Shown here: piece by piece, positions 37,462 to 38,360 of the stretch | Numbering within the stretch: the stretch's first letter is position 1 | Layout: every line of letters begins with the position of its first letter | From: a virus | DNA: 38,360 bases | Reading direction: 5' to 3' (one strand) | IMG/VR virus record: IMGVR_UViG_3300024344_000048 | Span: 1-38,360 of that record | The notes under the pieces: generated by a model | What the model was told of the DNA's origin: nothing | Databases searched by the model: none | What the model saw: the letters and a program-made list of their open reading frames with translations, nothing else | Position numbers and translations under genes: made by a program

Positions 37462-38360
37462 ATGGCTGCTATAATAGAAGTTAAATACTTCAATACATTT
37501 CTTCTAAAGAAAGTGAACCAAACAATTTCAAGTCCTAGTTATGGAAACATACCTTCTTGGAATGGTTCTATGGGTATACCTGCTGCTAAAGGAGGTTATC
37601 CTATATCTGCTGCAGATGTTCCAAAGAATTGGGTTATAGAAGAATCTAGAATTAATGGTGGTTATAATAACACTTCAGTATCTTTTGGTGCTAAAGCATA
37701 TTTAGTAGAAGAAGAGCCTAATGGATCTAGACGTGGAAACTCTTTAATATACTCAGGTATATTTAATTCTCGAACTGGTATAAACAATACTAATGTATTT
37801 TCAGTTGGCGATAACATAGTTAAATCTGTAGATCCAGCTAACGGATCTATACAAAAACTTTATGCAGAAGATACTAATTTAAATATATTTCAAGAATTAA
37901 AAATTAGTAGAGCTTTAATAGACAAAGACGCTATATATAGTGCTGAAGGTGGTGGAACTGTTACAAGTGCCAACCTTGTTATTGGCGCTATACAGCCTTA
38001 TGCTGGTAAATATGGTATAAGTAATGATCCTACAAGTTTTGCAGTATATGGAACAGATAAATATTTTACTGATAAAAACACTGGAACTGTTTTAAAACTA
38101 TCTGGAGGTTTAGTTGAAATATCTAGAGCTAATATGATAGATTATTTTAGAGATAGATTAGGTTCAGGTATAACAATAGGTGGAGTAACAGGAAGAATTA
38201 TAGGTGGTTGGGATATACATAATAAACAATATGTAGTTTCTACACAAGAACCAGGAGCACAAGCAGATACATTAGAAGGAGGATATGAAACAGTGGCTTT
38301 TGATAACCTTGTTCAAGGTTGGACTAGCTTTTTTACATATAAACCAGAATTAATGTTTAG
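37462..38360 (+). CDS. Virion protein, 3' end beyond window (partial, >299 aa)
   Basis: An open frame from the ATG at 37462 to the window edge with no stop. The product begins MAAIIEVKYFNTFLLKKVNQ and has WVIEESRINGGYNNTSVSFG, SRRGNSLIYSGIFNSRTGIN, LYAEDTNLNIFQELKISRALIDKDAIYSAEGG and VEISRANMIDYFRDRLG. This style is shared with tail-ring or stabilisation proteins of Bacteroidota podoviruses and crAss-like phages, from memory. It follows the nozzle-like gene by 33 nt in the same direction. Probably a tail or virion component. Confidence 0.75.
   Translation, partial: MAAIIEVKYFNTFLLKKVNQTISSPSYGNIPSWNGSMGIPAAKGGYPISAADVPKNWVIEESRINGGYNNTSVSFGAKAYLVEEEPNGSRRGNSLIYSGIFNSRTGINNTNVFSVGDNIVKSVDPANGSIQKLYAEDTNLNIFQELKISRALIDKDAIYSAEGGGTVTSANLVIGAIQPYAGKYGISNDPTSFAVYGTDKYFTDKNTGTVLKLSGGLVEISRANMIDYFRDRLGSGITIGGVTGRIIGGWDIHNKQYVVSTQEPGAQADTLEGGYETVAFDNLVQGWTSFFTYKPELMF

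Noticed and set aside
1-38360. CRISPR array, insertion sequence or integrase
   Set aside because: No regularly spaced direct repeats with unique spacers, no terminal inverted repeats around a transposase and no recombinase motifs were seen on either strand.

Overview
The window looks like part of a tailed-phage genome, most likely a short-tailed (podovirus-like) marine phage of Bacteroidota, probably Flavobacteriia. The phage call rests on a contiguous virion module: terminase large subunit, portal, scaffold-like protein, major capsid protein, tail-tube/connector-like and nozzle/stabilisation-like proteins, large fibers and a holin. The host call is inference. It rests on very high A+T and on A/T-rich leaders of the type AAATTAAATTAAA before many starts, with no evident Shine-Dalgarno sequence, as is known for Flavobacteriia. 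No replication genes, integrase or CRISPR array are visible.

Left arm (1-5137, minus strand): about 20 small, mostly unrecognised genes, many overlapping by a few bases. Several of 23-52 codons are listed here from direct reading. Six copies of a two-box motif, TTACARACAAA then 13-14 nt then CGATAATA, lie mostly 20-22 nt upstream of start codons and look like a phage-specific early promoter. Two tRNA-like acceptor/T-arm minihelices without a recognisable anticodon arm lie between genes (1503-1592 and 4216-4257).

Divergence region (5138-5485): no convincing gene. It holds one early-promoter copy, an odd GC/homopolymer patch and an 18-bp perfect palindrome.

Right arm (5486-38360, plus strand): (i) five fiber/adhesin genes (5486-13174). 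(ii) Two small genes, then groEL and groES overlapping in the order groEL-groES, then a winged-helix-like gene (13192-16079). (iii) A cassette of about ten small charged proteins (16076-19631), most sharing short SPF/SPL motifs. (iv) A decoration-like protein, a CGC-motif miniprotein, an HEEVH metallopeptidase-like protein coupled to a holin, and a second decoration-like protein (19697-21618). (v) Small genes and a 201-aa protein that reads as two GroES folds in tandem (21681-22760). (vi) The packaging and head genes, from a small terminase-associated candidate to the capsid gene (22705-30320), ending at a strong UUCG hairpin. (vii) Connector, nozzle and tail genes, the last running off the window edge (30394-38360).

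Taken together, the leftward genes are probably early host-takeover functions and the rightward genes build the virion. The phage carries its own folding machinery (GroEL, GroES and a tandem GroES-like protein), presumably for difficult virion proteins. The most unusual items are the tandem Cpn10-like protein, the SPF/SPL cassette and the tRNA-like minihelices.
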